A DNA stretch of 64,000 nt from Methylotenera_A sp040387035 (GTDB taxonomy: Bacteria; Pseudomonadota; Gammaproteobacteria; Burkholderiales; Methylophilaceae), in the NCBI GenBank assembly GCA_040387035.1, contig JAZKEN010000032.1:1-64000 (forward strand). The letters run 5' to 3'. The notes under the pieces are model-generated. The model worked only from the letters and a program-made list of their open reading frames with translations, was not told where the DNA came from and made no database searches. Position 1 is the first letter of the stretch; the number at the start of each line of letters is the position of its first letter. Positions 52,537 through 62,065 of this stretch are shown piece by piece. A program made the translations under genes and the position numbers.

Positions 52537-54960
52537 TCAGCTATTTTGTACGTGCTGCCTGAGTCCAGCGCCCCATTGCGCGGCCCAATCAAGCAATTTT
52601 TCAGCAGCCATTGGTTTACCCATAAAGTAGCCTTGCCCGTAATCGCAGCCTAACATCTTCAAGATATCCCACACCTTTTGATTCTCAATACCCTCTGCCA
52701 CCACTTTTAAGCCCAGGTTATGGCCAAGCTCTATCGTCGATTTAACAATCGTCACATCATCTTGATCGCGCTCGATATCCATCACAAAAGAGCGATCAAT
52801 TTTAAGCTCATTAACGGGCAGGCGCTTTAAATAGGCCAATGAAGAATAACCGGTGCCAAAATCATCAATCGATAGTTGAATACCCATTTTGGCAATGCGC
52901 TCGACTGTTTCAAGCGCGCGTTCCGGGTCATCCATGATGCTGCTTTCAGTAATCTCTAGCGAGATAGTGTGTGCCTGCAGTTGATGCTCATCCAAGATTT
53001 GCCTTAATTTTTGTGGCAACTCAATATCAATCAAATCCCTGGCCGAAAGATTCACCGCCACAGCGATATCCAAGCCCTGGCTTTGCCAGATAGCGGCATA
53101 CCTAGCCGCTTCTGACAACATCCAGTAGCTGATTTTACCAATATGCCCGGTCTGCTCTGCAAATGGGATAAACATATCCGGGAATACCATGCCGCGCTCG
53201 GGATGATTCCAGCGCACAAGGGCTTCTACGGCAAGCAATCTACCGGTGGCAAAATCAATTTTGGGTTGTACAAACAGGCAAAATTGGTTTTGCTCAACCG
53301 CCACCTTAATCTCACTCACTAGCGACAGGTTTTCCTCATTGGCAACGTCTAAGCCGCTGTGATAAACGGCCACACTGCCGGATGAGTTCTTAGCCGCATA
53401 CATGGCAATTTCTGCACGACTCAGCAACACTTCAATGTCTTTTGCATGCTGCGGATAATTGGCAATACCGACACCGGCACTCAAATCCACAAAGGAATCA
53501 TTAAGCGCAATCGGTGTTTCCAGCGCAGCCAGCAAGCGTTTTGCCACCTCTAGTGCCAACTGCGCATGCGTATTGGCTAGGATAATGCCGAATTCATCGC
53601 CGCCCAAACGTGCTACTACATCAGTTTCACTTTTGCAGCTTTGTTTTAATCGTTCGGCAACGCCTGTCAATAATTGATCGGCAGCTGAATGGCCCAATAC
53701 ATCGTTCACATGTTTAAAGCGATCCAGATCCATCATTAATACAGAAAAAGTTTGACTGTTTTCATGATAGTTTTCACTGAATTTAAGCAATTGATCGGTA
53801 AAGAAAACCCGATTGGGCAATTGTGTTAACTCATCCCAGTAAGCCAATTTGCTGATTTTTTGCTCACGCTCTGCCACGGCTTCGCGCATGCGGTCAAAAG
53901 TACGGCTTAAATGGCCTATTTCATCTGTGCTATTGGATACAATGGTTTCACTGTAATCGCCTTTTTCCAGCAATTCTGCCGTTTTTACCAAGGCGGTTAA
54001 AGGCTTGGTAATGCGCCTGGCTGTTAAAACGCTGCCGGCAACAAATACAAACGCACCTAAAATGGTTAATACCAGTAAGTTAAGCTGCAATGTCAGGTAA
54101 GGCGCCAAGGATTCGCTAATAGAACGCTGTAATACAGCAACCAGTACTTGTTGGTCTTGATTCAATAATTGTACATAACGCGTACCGTAATCCACTCCTT
54201 GAATAGTGATCTCGCTATCCAGAACCTTGGAAAAAACTGCTTTTTCACCTGTAGTTTGCTGTGACCAGTTGCTTGGAATACCGCCAATTGTTTCTTGCGC
54301 AAACAACTTGTTCATGGTGCTGGAAGATAAATTCCATTGTGGCTTGCTACCGGAGACAGGCCCGGCTTTCGTCACAAAGCTTACCTCCAGCCGTGATACA
54401 TCCTGAATGCGATTAGCCCAGCTATCATCGATTTCAAAGCCAGTGATAATCCAGGCAATGGTTAAAGGTGCTTTTACCGGCACGGCCACCAGCAAATAAG
54501 GCACGCCGTTAAATATCGTGATATTAAAAGAGTCACCGCCATTTTGGGCGGTTTCGATTAGGTGCCGAATTGGCCCATCCATGATATTGGCAGGCAAATC
54601 ACCAGAAACCACCTGTCTTAAACCTTCTGGGCTGTAGAGCATATTGACATCGGATTCGATTCTGGCGCCGGTATTTTCCAAGGCCGATTGAATCGTCTCG
54701 CTGTCGTTACTGGCAATGGCTTGGCGGAAGCCATAGTCGGTGGCTAAAATGCGGGCACTTAACGTTAAGTTTTCACCTTGCCTGGTAATGACATTGCGCA
54801 GCACCTGCTCACCAATACCCAGTTGCTCCTTAATGGACACCCTTGCATTCTTATTGATACTGACCCAGATGGCCATAAAGCCAATAAACTGCACCACTAG
54901 AATAAGGGTAACAAACAGAAAGACGATGCGGCTTTGTAAGCTCTTGAAAGGTAACTTCAT
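52537..54960 (-). CDS. GGDEF/EAL sensor protein (diguanylate cyclase/c-di-GMP phosphodiesterase)
   Basis: This 807-residue inner-membrane protein makes or breaks c-di-GMP. It has TM1 (about 12-33), a periplasmic sensor of unknown type (34-290), TM2 (about 293-314), HAMP (about 315-365), a GGDEF domain with intact GGDEF at 453-457, and an EAL domain with EALVRW (579-584) and DDFGTGYSS (699-707). The inhibitory I-site RxxD is not kept (SETD replaces it), so product inhibition at that site is probably lost. Both domains look active from these motifs. It is the last gene of the globin-cupredoxin group. Confidence 0.93.
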   Translation of the reverse strand: MKLPFKSLQSRIVFLFVTLILVVQFIGFMAIWVSINKNARVSIKEQLGIGEQVLRNVITRQGENLTLSARILATDYGFRQAIASNDSETIQSALENTGARIESDVNMLYSPEGLRQVVSGDLPANIMDGPIRHLIETAQNGGDSFNITIFNGVPYLLVAVPVKAPLTIAWIITGFEIDDSWANRIQDVSRLEVSFVTKAGPVSGSKPQWNLSSSTMNKLFAQETIGGIPSNWSQQTTGEKAVFSKVLDSEITIQGVDYGTRYVQLLNQDQQVLVAVLQRSISESLAPYLTLQLNLLVLTILGAFVFVAGSVLTARRITKPLTALVKTAELLEKGDYSETIVSNSTDEIGHLSRTFDRMREAVAEREQKISKLAYWDELTQLPNRVFFTDQLLKFSENYHENSQTFSVLMMDLDRFKHVNDVLGHSAADQLLTGVAERLKQSCKSETDVVARLGGDEFGIILANTHAQLALEVAKRLLAALETPIALNDSFVDLSAGVGIANYPQHAKDIEVLLSRAEIAMYAAKNSSGSVAVYHSGLDVANEENLSLVSEIKVAVEQNQFCLFVQPKIDFATGRLLAVEALVRWNHPERGMVFPDMFIPFAEQTGHIGKISYWMLSEAARYAAIWQSQGLDIAVAVNLSARDLIDIELPQKLRQILDEHQLQAHTISLEITESSIMDDPERALETVERIAKMGIQLSIDDFGTGYSSLAYLKRLPVNELKIDRSFVMDIERDQDDVTIVKSTIELGHNLGLKVVAEGIENQKVWDILKMLGCDYGQGYFMGKPMAAEKLLDWAAQWGAGLRQHVQNS

Positions 54961-55006
54961 TTAAATGGGCGAATCAAAATTTCAGGATTAGCTTGCAATC
55001 AAGCCA

Positions 55007-55639
55007 CTATTTTTTTGCAGGAATCATAAAGTGCTTCAGTGAAAGCTGCATGACAATGTTTTGTGCATCTTTAAAAACCAAAGGTTTTTCGATGATCTCT
55101 TTTTCTTTGGCCAAGGCGTAATGCCAAGCCTTCAAAGTATAATTGCCGTTTGGTAAATCACGCAGTGTTGCTTTGCCCGATTTATTGGTTTTTGTAAAAT
55201 AAGGCGTATCTACAACGTGGATAAATGCCACCATGTAATCATGAATATTGCAGCCCAAAACCACTGTACCGGCTTTATCAAACTTGACAGGGCTGGTTGG
55301 CACGCCTGAATACAGCTTTAATTCAAAGGTTTTAGCTGGAGAAAACGAGTAGACGTGATGCCTGACACTATCAAAATTGGGGAATGAAATATCGCTACCG
55401 GTCTGTACCACGCTAACCAGTGGATTAAATTGTTTACCGCGTTGCTCTACAATTGCAGAAGCAGGTGGCATTGCCGCTTTGTTTTCAGGCTCTGCGTAAA
55501 CCACTGCGTTTTCTATCGGCGACCCTGTGGTATCCACTACATCGATTGTTAGATCTGCTGCTTGAAGCGGCAGGCTGCACAGGCTGGCAGATACACCGGC
55601 AAAAGTTAAGTAAGTAAGGGCTAAAAGGGATTTAAACAA
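55007..55639 (-). CDS. Cupredoxin-like periplasmic protein (annotated elsewhere as methylamine utilisation protein)
   Basis: This 210-residue protein has a signal peptide of about 27 residues and a plastocyanin-like fold. Possible type-1 copper ligands are H94 or H95 in VRHHVYSF and C130, H133 and M136 in GCNIHDYM. The C-terminal half (about 150-200) resembles carboxypeptidase-like regulatory domains (GKATLRDLPNGNYTLKAWH). The start is a TTG preceded by AAGGA. Proteins of this kind are often named methylamine utilisation protein, but no mau cluster lies here. It lies between the GGDEF/EAL gene and a lipoprotein truncated globin, and may sense or carry electrons. Confidence 0.8.
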   Translation of the reverse strand: MFKSLLALTYLTFAGVSASLCSLPLQAADLTIDVVDTTGSPIENAVVYAEPENKAAMPPASAIVEQRGKQFNPLVSVVQTGSDISFPNFDSVRHHVYSFSPAKTFELKLYSGVPTSPVKFDKAGTVVLGCNIHDYMVAFIHVVDTPYFTKTNKSGKATLRDLPNGNYTLKAWHYALAKEKEIIEKPLVFKDAQNIVMQLSLKHFMIPAKK

Positions 55640-55740
55640 TTATTTTCCTTAAACATCAGCTGATATTTTTAATACGTACTGTTAACTTGATTAGATGTAC
55701 CCATTAGCGATTTTGAGCATTTCCATCCAACGCAAGCGAG

Positions 55741-56202
55741 CTAGCTAGAAGTCACAATATCCCGCTTCATCGGCGCTAAAATTTTCAACAACTCGTTTTT
55801 CTCACGGGTATTGACATACTTATTCAGCGTATCCCTGAACATGCTCACAAACGCATCAAATTCCGCTTCGGTAATTTTGGCGTCCTTGTGTGAATTGACC
55901 ATAGTCTCCCCTTCATACACACAAGGTCCTCCCGTCAATTTGCAAAGCTGTGCCACAACGCTTTCTTTTAATGCTTTTAATTTTATGCCGTCAAATGAAC
56001 GCTTGGTACTAGGCGCAGTCGCAACCTTGTCAATAAACTCATCGGTAATTTGCGTTAAGACAGGCAAACCACCTATTCGCGTGAACAAACTCTGTTGTTG
56101 GCTATCTGATGACTTAAACACGGACAAATCATTGAAATGTGTGCAGCCAACCAAGCCACTCAACAACAGCAAAAAAAATAATTTGATAATACATTTACCC
56201 AT
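55741..56202 (-). CDS. Lipoprotein group 1 truncated haemoglobin
   Basis: This 153-residue protein has a lipobox LVGC (C20), so it should be anchored in the periplasm or outer membrane, which is unusual for a truncated globin. The globin region starts at LFTRIGGLPVL and keeps the proximal F8 histidine in NSHKDAKIT (H105). The B10 tyrosine, which stabilises bound oxygen in most group 1 globins, is replaced by isoleucine (DEFID, I57). The start is the ATG at 56200-56202, preceded by GGGA; a longer TTG start has no ribosome-binding site. It precedes the cupredoxin gene. Confidence 0.82.
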   Translation of the reverse strand: MGKCIIKLFFLLLLSGLVGCTHFNDLSVFKSSDSQQQSLFTRIGGLPVLTQITDEFIDKVATAPSTKRSFDGIKLKALKESVVAQLCKLTGGPCVYEGETMVNSHKDAKITEAEFDAFVSMFRDTLNKYVNTREKNELLKILAPMKRDIVTSS

Positions 56203-56285
56203 TGCTAATCCCAGCTTTACATTGATATTGGCCAACTTGATACAAATGAGAGACCGTTCCGCTAACTTGGTTCAATTATTGCTTA

Positions 56286-56327
56286 TTAGTTAAACATTAA
56301 CGAACAAATACTTAATCAATTAACTAA
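56286..56327. other. Inverted repeat in the divergent region upstream of DUF3034
   Basis: TTAGTTAA at 56286-56293 is matched by TTAACTAA at 56320-56327 with 26 bases between. This lies in the AT-rich 183 bases between the divergent globin and DUF3034 genes and may be an operator or simply AT-rich symmetry. Confidence 0.35.
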
Positions 56328-56385
56328 AATATACCTTATATAACCGATTCACTCAAAACTAATTTTTTATATTACCGATAATCAA

Positions 56386-57252
56386 ATGCTCAAAAAATCA
56401 CTACTGCCACTTTTAATTTTGTCATTTTCAGCGATGGCTCCTGCTTCCCTAATGGCAGGAGAACGTTTACTGGCAACGGGTGGCGTGATGCAGATTGAAG
56501 GCTCTGCTGGCGGCGGATTAACCCCATGGGCACTTATAGCGGGCTATGGCACCAGCGGAGAAACCGGCGCATCGGCTTTTTACACGCATGCCAACACCAA
56601 TGGCGGTTTTGATATGAATCTGGCCGGGATTGCAGTAGGTTTCGACAACCGTGTCGAAATCTCATACGGTCAGCAACGTTTGGGACTGAGTGATACTGTG
56701 CCAAATGAGCATATCCGCATGCATACACTAGGCGCAAAAGTACGCTTGTTTGGTGACGCGGTTTACGATCAAGATACCTGGGTGCCGCAAGTTTCCGCAG
56801 GTTTGCAAGTCAAGCATAATGTGGATTTTGACAAAGTACCAAAAGCCTTAGGGGCTGAAAGTGCAACCGGTGTCGATTTTTACCTATCCGCTACCAAGCT
56901 CTACCTGGGAGCGGTTGCCGGCAGAAATCTCTTGCTGAATGCCACACTGCAAGCCACAAAAGCGAATCAGTTTGGCTTACTGGGTTTTGGCGGAGATATC
57001 CATAACAAATATCAATTGCAGCCTGCGGTTTCAGCTGCATTGATGCTCACAGACAATCTGCTGATTGGTGCCGAATACCGCGCCAGGCCCAATAATCTAA
57101 GCGTATTTAAAGAAGAAGATGCAAAAGATGTCTTTATCGCATGGTTTCCAGTGAAGTATTTATCCTTAACCGCCGCCTATGTCGATTTAGGCAATATTGC
57201 AGACAAAGATGACCAAAGTGCCTGGTATCTTTCCGGCCAAGTTTCCTTTTAA
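56386..57252 (+). CDS. DUF3034 family outer-membrane protein
   Basis: This 288-residue protein has a signal peptide of about 24 residues and a beta-barrel pattern to the C-terminal aromatic (SGQVSF). The mature start (RLLATGGVMQIEGSAGGGLTPWALIAGY) is the recognisable DUF3034 signature. The family is of unknown function. The gene diverges from the globin-cupredoxin-GGDEF/EAL series, and these genes recur together in betaproteobacteria as I remember them, so a shared function in the envelope is likely but unproved. Confidence 0.8.
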   Translation: MLKKSLLPLLILSFSAMAPASLMAGERLLATGGVMQIEGSAGGGLTPWALIAGYGTSGETGASAFYTHANTNGGFDMNLAGIAVGFDNRVEISYGQQRLGLSDTVPNEHIRMHTLGAKVRLFGDAVYDQDTWVPQVSAGLQVKHNVDFDKVPKALGAESATGVDFYLSATKLYLGAVAGRNLLLNATLQATKANQFGLLGFGGDIHNKYQLQPAVSAALMLTDNLLIGAEYRARPNNLSVFKEEDAKDVFIAWFPVKYLSLTAAYVDLGNIADKDDQSAWYLSGQVSF

Positions 57253-57284
57253 TTAACCGCAGCTGAGGCGGCTCGGCTACCCAT

Positions 57285-60200
57285 TCACTTTGCATAATCT
57301 TTGCCCTGATAAACCATGCGATACAGCAAGGGCAATACCAGCAAGGTTAGCAAGGTCGATGACCATATACCGCCTATCACAACTGTGGCCAACGGCCGTT
57401 GTACTTCAGCGCCGGTTCCGGTTGCAATTGCCATTGGGATAAAGCCCAGCGATGCCACCAGGGCTGTGATCAAAATCGGCCTTAAGCGGCTTAGGCTGCC
57501 TTCTTCAACAGCTATATCCAATGGCTTTCCCTCGGCTAATAGCTGACGGATAAAGCTAAGCATCACCAGCCCGTTTAATACCGCGACCCCTGACAAGGCA
57601 ATAAATCCAACTCCTGCCGAAATGGATAATGGGATATCCCGCAGCCAAAGCATGAGCACGCCACCGGTCAATGCAAAAGGAATACCGGTGAACACAATGA
57701 GGCCATCCCTGAAGTTCTTGAACATGGCATAAAGCAGCACAAAAACGATCAATAGAGCTAGCGGCACCACGATTTTCAAGCGCTCACTTGCCGATTGCAG
57801 CTGTTCAAAAGTACCGCCCCAGCTTATCCAGTAGGCAGCGGGAATCTTGACTTCCTGGCTGATGCGTTGCTGTGCTTCTGCCACAAAAGAGCCAATATCA
57901 CGGTCGCGCACGTTTGCGGTAATCACCACATTACGCTTGCCATTTTCGCGGCTGAATTGATTGGCGCCTTGTGCGATATCGATACTGGCGATTTCACCCA
58001 ATTGTAAATACACAGGCTTATCGGTTTTTCCCGCAACTTTGATCGGCAAGCGTTTGAATGCATCCATATCCGCCCTGGTTTGTTCCGGCAAGCGCACCAC
58101 AATGTCAAAACGCCTGTCACCCTGAAATAGCGTGCCCGTTTCACGCCCATTCATGGAAATGGCAATCGCCTCCTGCACGTCCGCGACATTGACACCCAGC
58201 CTTGCAATCTTTTGACGGTCTATATTCACCGTCATCATGGGCAGGCCGGTAGTCTGCTCAACTTTGACGTCTTCACCGCCCGGAATCGAAGCCAGGACTT
58301 GGGATATCTCTTCTGCCGTAGCATTCATGACTTGCAGATCATCACCAAATACTTTTACGGCTACATCACTACGCACGCCAGAAATCAGTTCATTGAAGCG
58401 CATTTGAATGGGCTGGGTGAATTCATAGTTATTGCCAGGCACATGCTTAACGGCTTCTTGCATTTGCGCAATCAGCGCGTTCCTGCTCAAGCTTGGGTCA
58501 GGCCAATCCGATTTTGGCTTCAGCATCACGAAATTGTCTGCAACACTGGGGGGCATGGGGTCAGTGGCGATTTCTGCTGTTCCCAATTTGGCAAATATGC
58601 GATCGACCTGCGGAAAACCCTTGATGGTATGTTCCAGCTCTTTTTGCATCTCTACCGCTTGCGTTAAGCTGGTGCCGGGAATACGCAAGGCATGCAATGC
58701 GATATCACCTTCATTCAAGCTGGGCACAAACTCGCTACCCATACGGCTAGCCAGCAAGCCACTTAAAATCACTGAAACTATCGCAACCGTTAATACAACA
58801 GCCTTATTCAACATTGACCAGCGCAGCAAGGGTAAATAACGCTGCTTGGCCCAAACGATAAGGGATTGCTCTTTCTCCTCCACTTTGCCCGTAATCAGCA
58901 AAGCGACCGCTGCAGGGATAAAAGTCACCGAAAGCAACATTGCGCCCAGCAAGGCAATCACCACAGTAAATGCCATCGGGTGGAACATCTTGCCCTCTAC
59001 CCCGGTTAGCGCAAAAACAGGCAGGTATACCGCCATGATAATTAGCTGGCCGTAAATCAGGGGTTTTCTGGCTTCTTGCGCGGCAGTGAATACTTCTGCA
59101 AATCGCTCCGATTTTGTAAGCGACCTGCCTAAGCTACTTTGCGCATGCGCTAAGCGCCGCATGCAACTTTCTACAATCACCACAGCGCCATCGATGATGA
59201 TGCCGAAATCCAACGCGCCTAAGCTCATCAAATTGGCACTGACCTTGCCTGCTGCCATGCCTGTAAATGTAAACAGCATCGCCAGAGGAATGACCAGCAT
59301 GGTGATGATTGCCGCACGGATATTGCCCAAAAAGATAAACAATACCGCAATGACTAATAATGCACCTTCCATCAAATTGGTTTTGACGGTATCGATGGCC
59401 TTATCAATGAGGATGGTACGGTCGTAGACGGTTTTTGCAGTGATTCCCCCTGGCAAGGTTTGGTTGATTTGCCTTAAGCGTTTCTCAACCGCTGCCGATA
59501 CGGCACGGCTATTTTCGCCTGTCAGCATAAATACCGTGCCTAGTACTACTTCCTGGCCATTTTCAGTGGCAGCTCCGTTGCGGGATTCAGACCCAATCAC
59601 CACATCGGCCACATCCTTGATGCGGACTGGCACACCGGCAATGGTGTCTACTACAATATTGCCGATATCATCCATATTGGTTACTTGGCCAGGCACGCGA
59701 ATCAGGTATTGCTCGCCCGATTTCTCAATATAGCCCGCACCGATATTGGCATTATTCGCCTCTAAAGCTGCCACTAAATCATTGAGCGACAAACCCCTGG
59801 CCACCAACCGATCGGCATAAGGTGCTACCTGATACTGCTTAACGTAACCGCCCACGGTGTTGATTTCATTCACCCCGGGCACGTTGCGCAATTGCGGCTT
59901 GATGATCCAATCCTGAATTTCGCGCAAGTCCATTGGCGTATAGGGCGTACCGTCGGCTTTTAACGCGCCTTGTTTAGATTCCACTGTCCACATGAATATT
60001 TCACCCAGGCCGGTAGAAGTTGGTCCCATTTGAGGCCTTATTCCTTCGGGTAACTTTTCCTTGGCTTGCGCGATGCGCTCATTCACTAGCTGCCTGGCAA
60101 AATAAATATCGGTACCCTCTTCAAACACGACCGTCACCTGAGATAAACCATAACGCGAAATAGAACGCGTCTTTTCCAGTTTAGGCAAGCCAGCCATCAC

Positions 60201-60413
60201 CGTTTCAAGCGGGTAAGTAATCCTTTGCTCAACTTCTAAAGGTGCATATCCAGATGCCGTGGTATTGATTTGTACCTGTATATTGGTAATATCCGGCACG
60301 GCATCAATCGGCAGTTTTTTGTAACTGAATACACCCAGCACGGCAATGCCCAATGTCAGCAGCATCACCAGCCAGCGTTGATTGATAGAGAATCGAATCA
60401 GTTTTTCAAACAT
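57285..60413 (-). CDS. czcA: Heavy-metal RND efflux permease, CzcA type
   Basis: This inner-membrane pump exports divalent cations. From the ATG at 60411-60413, preceded by AAGGGG, it has 1042 residues, which gives D402, D408 and E415 in LDFGIIIDGAVVIVES, the same numbers as the essential residues of CzcA of Cupriavidus metallidurans. The HME signature favours Zn, Co and Cd over Cu or Ag. A TTG start 14 codons upstream overlaps the czcB stop and lacks support. It is the last gene of a czcI-czcC-czcB-czcA set. Confidence 0.93.
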   Translation of the reverse strand: MFEKLIRFSINQRWLVMLLTLGIAVLGVFSYKKLPIDAVPDITNIQVQINTTASGYAPLEVEQRITYPLETVMAGLPKLEKTRSISRYGLSQVTVVFEEGTDIYFARQLVNERIAQAKEKLPEGIRPQMGPTSTGLGEIFMWTVESKQGALKADGTPYTPMDLREIQDWIIKPQLRNVPGVNEINTVGGYVKQYQVAPYADRLVARGLSLNDLVAALEANNANIGAGYIEKSGEQYLIRVPGQVTNMDDIGNIVVDTIAGVPVRIKDVADVVIGSESRNGAATENGQEVVLGTVFMLTGENSRAVSAAVEKRLRQINQTLPGGITAKTVYDRTILIDKAIDTVKTNLMEGALLVIAVLFIFLGNIRAAIITMLVIPLAMLFTFTGMAAGKVSANLMSLGALDFGIIIDGAVVIVESCMRRLAHAQSSLGRSLTKSERFAEVFTAAQEARKPLIYGQLIIMAVYLPVFALTGVEGKMFHPMAFTVVIALLGAMLLSVTFIPAAVALLITGKVEEKEQSLIVWAKQRYLPLLRWSMLNKAVVLTVAIVSVILSGLLASRMGSEFVPSLNEGDIALHALRIPGTSLTQAVEMQKELEHTIKGFPQVDRIFAKLGTAEIATDPMPPSVADNFVMLKPKSDWPDPSLSRNALIAQMQEAVKHVPGNNYEFTQPIQMRFNELISGVRSDVAVKVFGDDLQVMNATAEEISQVLASIPGGEDVKVEQTTGLPMMTVNIDRQKIARLGVNVADVQEAIAISMNGRETGTLFQGDRRFDIVVRLPEQTRADMDAFKRLPIKVAGKTDKPVYLQLGEIASIDIAQGANQFSRENGKRNVVITANVRDRDIGSFVAEAQQRISQEVKIPAAYWISWGGTFEQLQSASERLKIVVPLALLIVFVLLYAMFKNFRDGLIVFTGIPFALTGGVLMLWLRDIPLSISAGVGFIALSGVAVLNGLVMLSFIRQLLAEGKPLDIAVEEGSLSRLRPILITALVASLGFIPMAIATGTGAEVQRPLATVVIGGIWSSTLLTLLVLPLLYRMVYQGKDYAK

Positions 60414-60451
60414 ATTGATTCCCCTTAAATGGGATATTGAATCGGCAAGTA

Positions 60452-62062
60452 TCAATGATCATGGCTAGCACCTGCCTTACCGATATCCGCTTTAACCAGG
60501 AAGCTATTGCCTGCTGCATAACGTTCGCCAACCTGGACACCTTTTAATACCTCTACATATTGATCATCCCGTCTACCCAGCACTAAAGGCCTGGCTTCAA
60601 AATATTCACCATAGCGGGCAAACACCACTGACCAATCACGTAGTGTTTGTAAGCCTTCTACAGAAACGGCCAACGGTACTTTTACCTCATCAGAAACCAA
60701 TTCGACATTCACAGGCAAACCTGGCAACCATGTGCGGTCGGCGTTATTGAGCACTACCCGCGCCATGGCCGTGCGCGACTGTTCACCGACCAGCGCACCC
60801 ACATAAGCAATAGTCCCGGTTGTTTCTGCTTCAAATGCAGTTGCCTTGATGGTGACTTTCTGGCCGACTTTTACTGTATTGATGTCTTTGGCATAAATCG
60901 TTATTTCTGCCCATACCGTCGATAAATCGGAAATCTCATAGATACTATCAATTTCACTCACCACCTGGCCCTGGCTGATTTGTTTATTCGTCACAACGCC
61001 ATCAATAGGCGAACGAATCTCATAGCGTGTCAGCCCTTTAGTACTTGCGCTTGCACCCACTGCATTCAGTCTTTGCTGTATGCGTTGTGTATCTATTTCT
61101 GCGCTTTGCAGGTCATGCTGAGCCTGCAGGTAATCTTGCTGGGCGGAGATTTTTTCCTCCCAAAGCTGTTTCTCACGCGCATAGGTAGAGCGCGCCAAAT
61201 CCACGCGCTTTTGTGCCGCCAGCAAGTCACTGCGCATATCCGCAATGGCCTGGCTGGAAATGCTGGCTAATACCTGGCCCTTACGCACTTTGTCGCCAGC
61301 ATTCACATTAACCGCTTCCACAATTCCCCCTGCCCGAGAAACGATATGCACGCTCTTATCCGCATTCAGCTTGATTTCACCTTGCAGATTCAACACAGAC
61401 TTAATGCTGGCTGGGCCAGCCGTTAATACCTCTATGCTGTTGAGCAGCAATTGCTTATCACTGATTTGCACCCTTGCTTCCACCTGGTCATAAGCAAACT
61501 GGTAAGTTTTATTGTTGTACCTGGCCGTAATATTGACTTTAAAAGAGTGTGGCTCCTCTACGACCGCATTGCCTTTTAGATAATCATTCTCTTTTGTAAA
61601 ATTGAACAATTGCGGTTTTCTACCTAGCCTTTCTAATTGGATACTGATTGCAGAGGCATCCGGGTCTATCGCTTCACCATTTTCATAGGTATATATCCTG
61701 AATTCCGGCGCTATATTCTGTTCAAAAATGCTGACTTCCACGCTGTAATCATTTTGAGTAAAAAGCTTGCCGCCATGCGGTCCCTTCAATATTTCCTGAG
61801 GCTGCGCAGTGTGCTTATGCGCATCATGTGGCACGCTTGGTTCTGCTTGCAATGGGAGATGGTCTTTTTCATGATCATGCCCTGTCTCACCGTGTTTGGG
61901 CCTGGCCACTTTTTCAGAAGACATCTCTCTATCATCATGACTATGGTCATCGCTGTTGGCTTTGCGATTTTCTGTATTCAAAATCAATACGGCTAAAATA
62001 ATGCCAACGATAATGACCGCACCAATGGCAGCGATTTTTTTGTATGGTTGAAAGTTCTGCAT
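60452..62062 (-). CDS. czcB: Heavy-metal RND periplasmic adaptor, CzcB type, His-rich
   Basis: This membrane fusion protein links the CzcA pump and the CzcC channel. The 536-residue protein has one N-terminal membrane segment (about 12-29), a very His/Asp-rich stretch (about 38-92) likely to bind metal, a DUF-like domain with a second His pair, then the adaptor core (VHIVSRAGGIVEAVNVNAGDKV and a coiled coil) and ends in SHDH. The His-rich N-terminus is longer than usual for adaptors and fits a Zn/Co/Cd role. Its stop lies 39 bases before the czcA start. Confidence 0.92.
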   Translation of the reverse strand: MQNFQPYKKIAAIGAVIIVGIILAVLILNTENRKANSDDHSHDDREMSSEKVARPKHGETGHDHEKDHLPLQAEPSVPHDAHKHTAQPQEILKGPHGGKLFTQNDYSVEVSIFEQNIAPEFRIYTYENGEAIDPDASAISIQLERLGRKPQLFNFTKENDYLKGNAVVEEPHSFKVNITARYNNKTYQFAYDQVEARVQISDKQLLLNSIEVLTAGPASIKSVLNLQGEIKLNADKSVHIVSRAGGIVEAVNVNAGDKVRKGQVLASISSQAIADMRSDLLAAQKRVDLARSTYAREKQLWEEKISAQQDYLQAQHDLQSAEIDTQRIQQRLNAVGASASTKGLTRYEIRSPIDGVVTNKQISQGQVVSEIDSIYEISDLSTVWAEITIYAKDINTVKVGQKVTIKATAFEAETTGTIAYVGALVGEQSRTAMARVVLNNADRTWLPGLPVNVELVSDEVKVPLAVSVEGLQTLRDWSVVFARYGEYFEARPLVLGRRDDQYVEVLKGVQVGERYAAGNSFLVKADIGKAGASHDH

Positions 62063-62065
62063 GCC

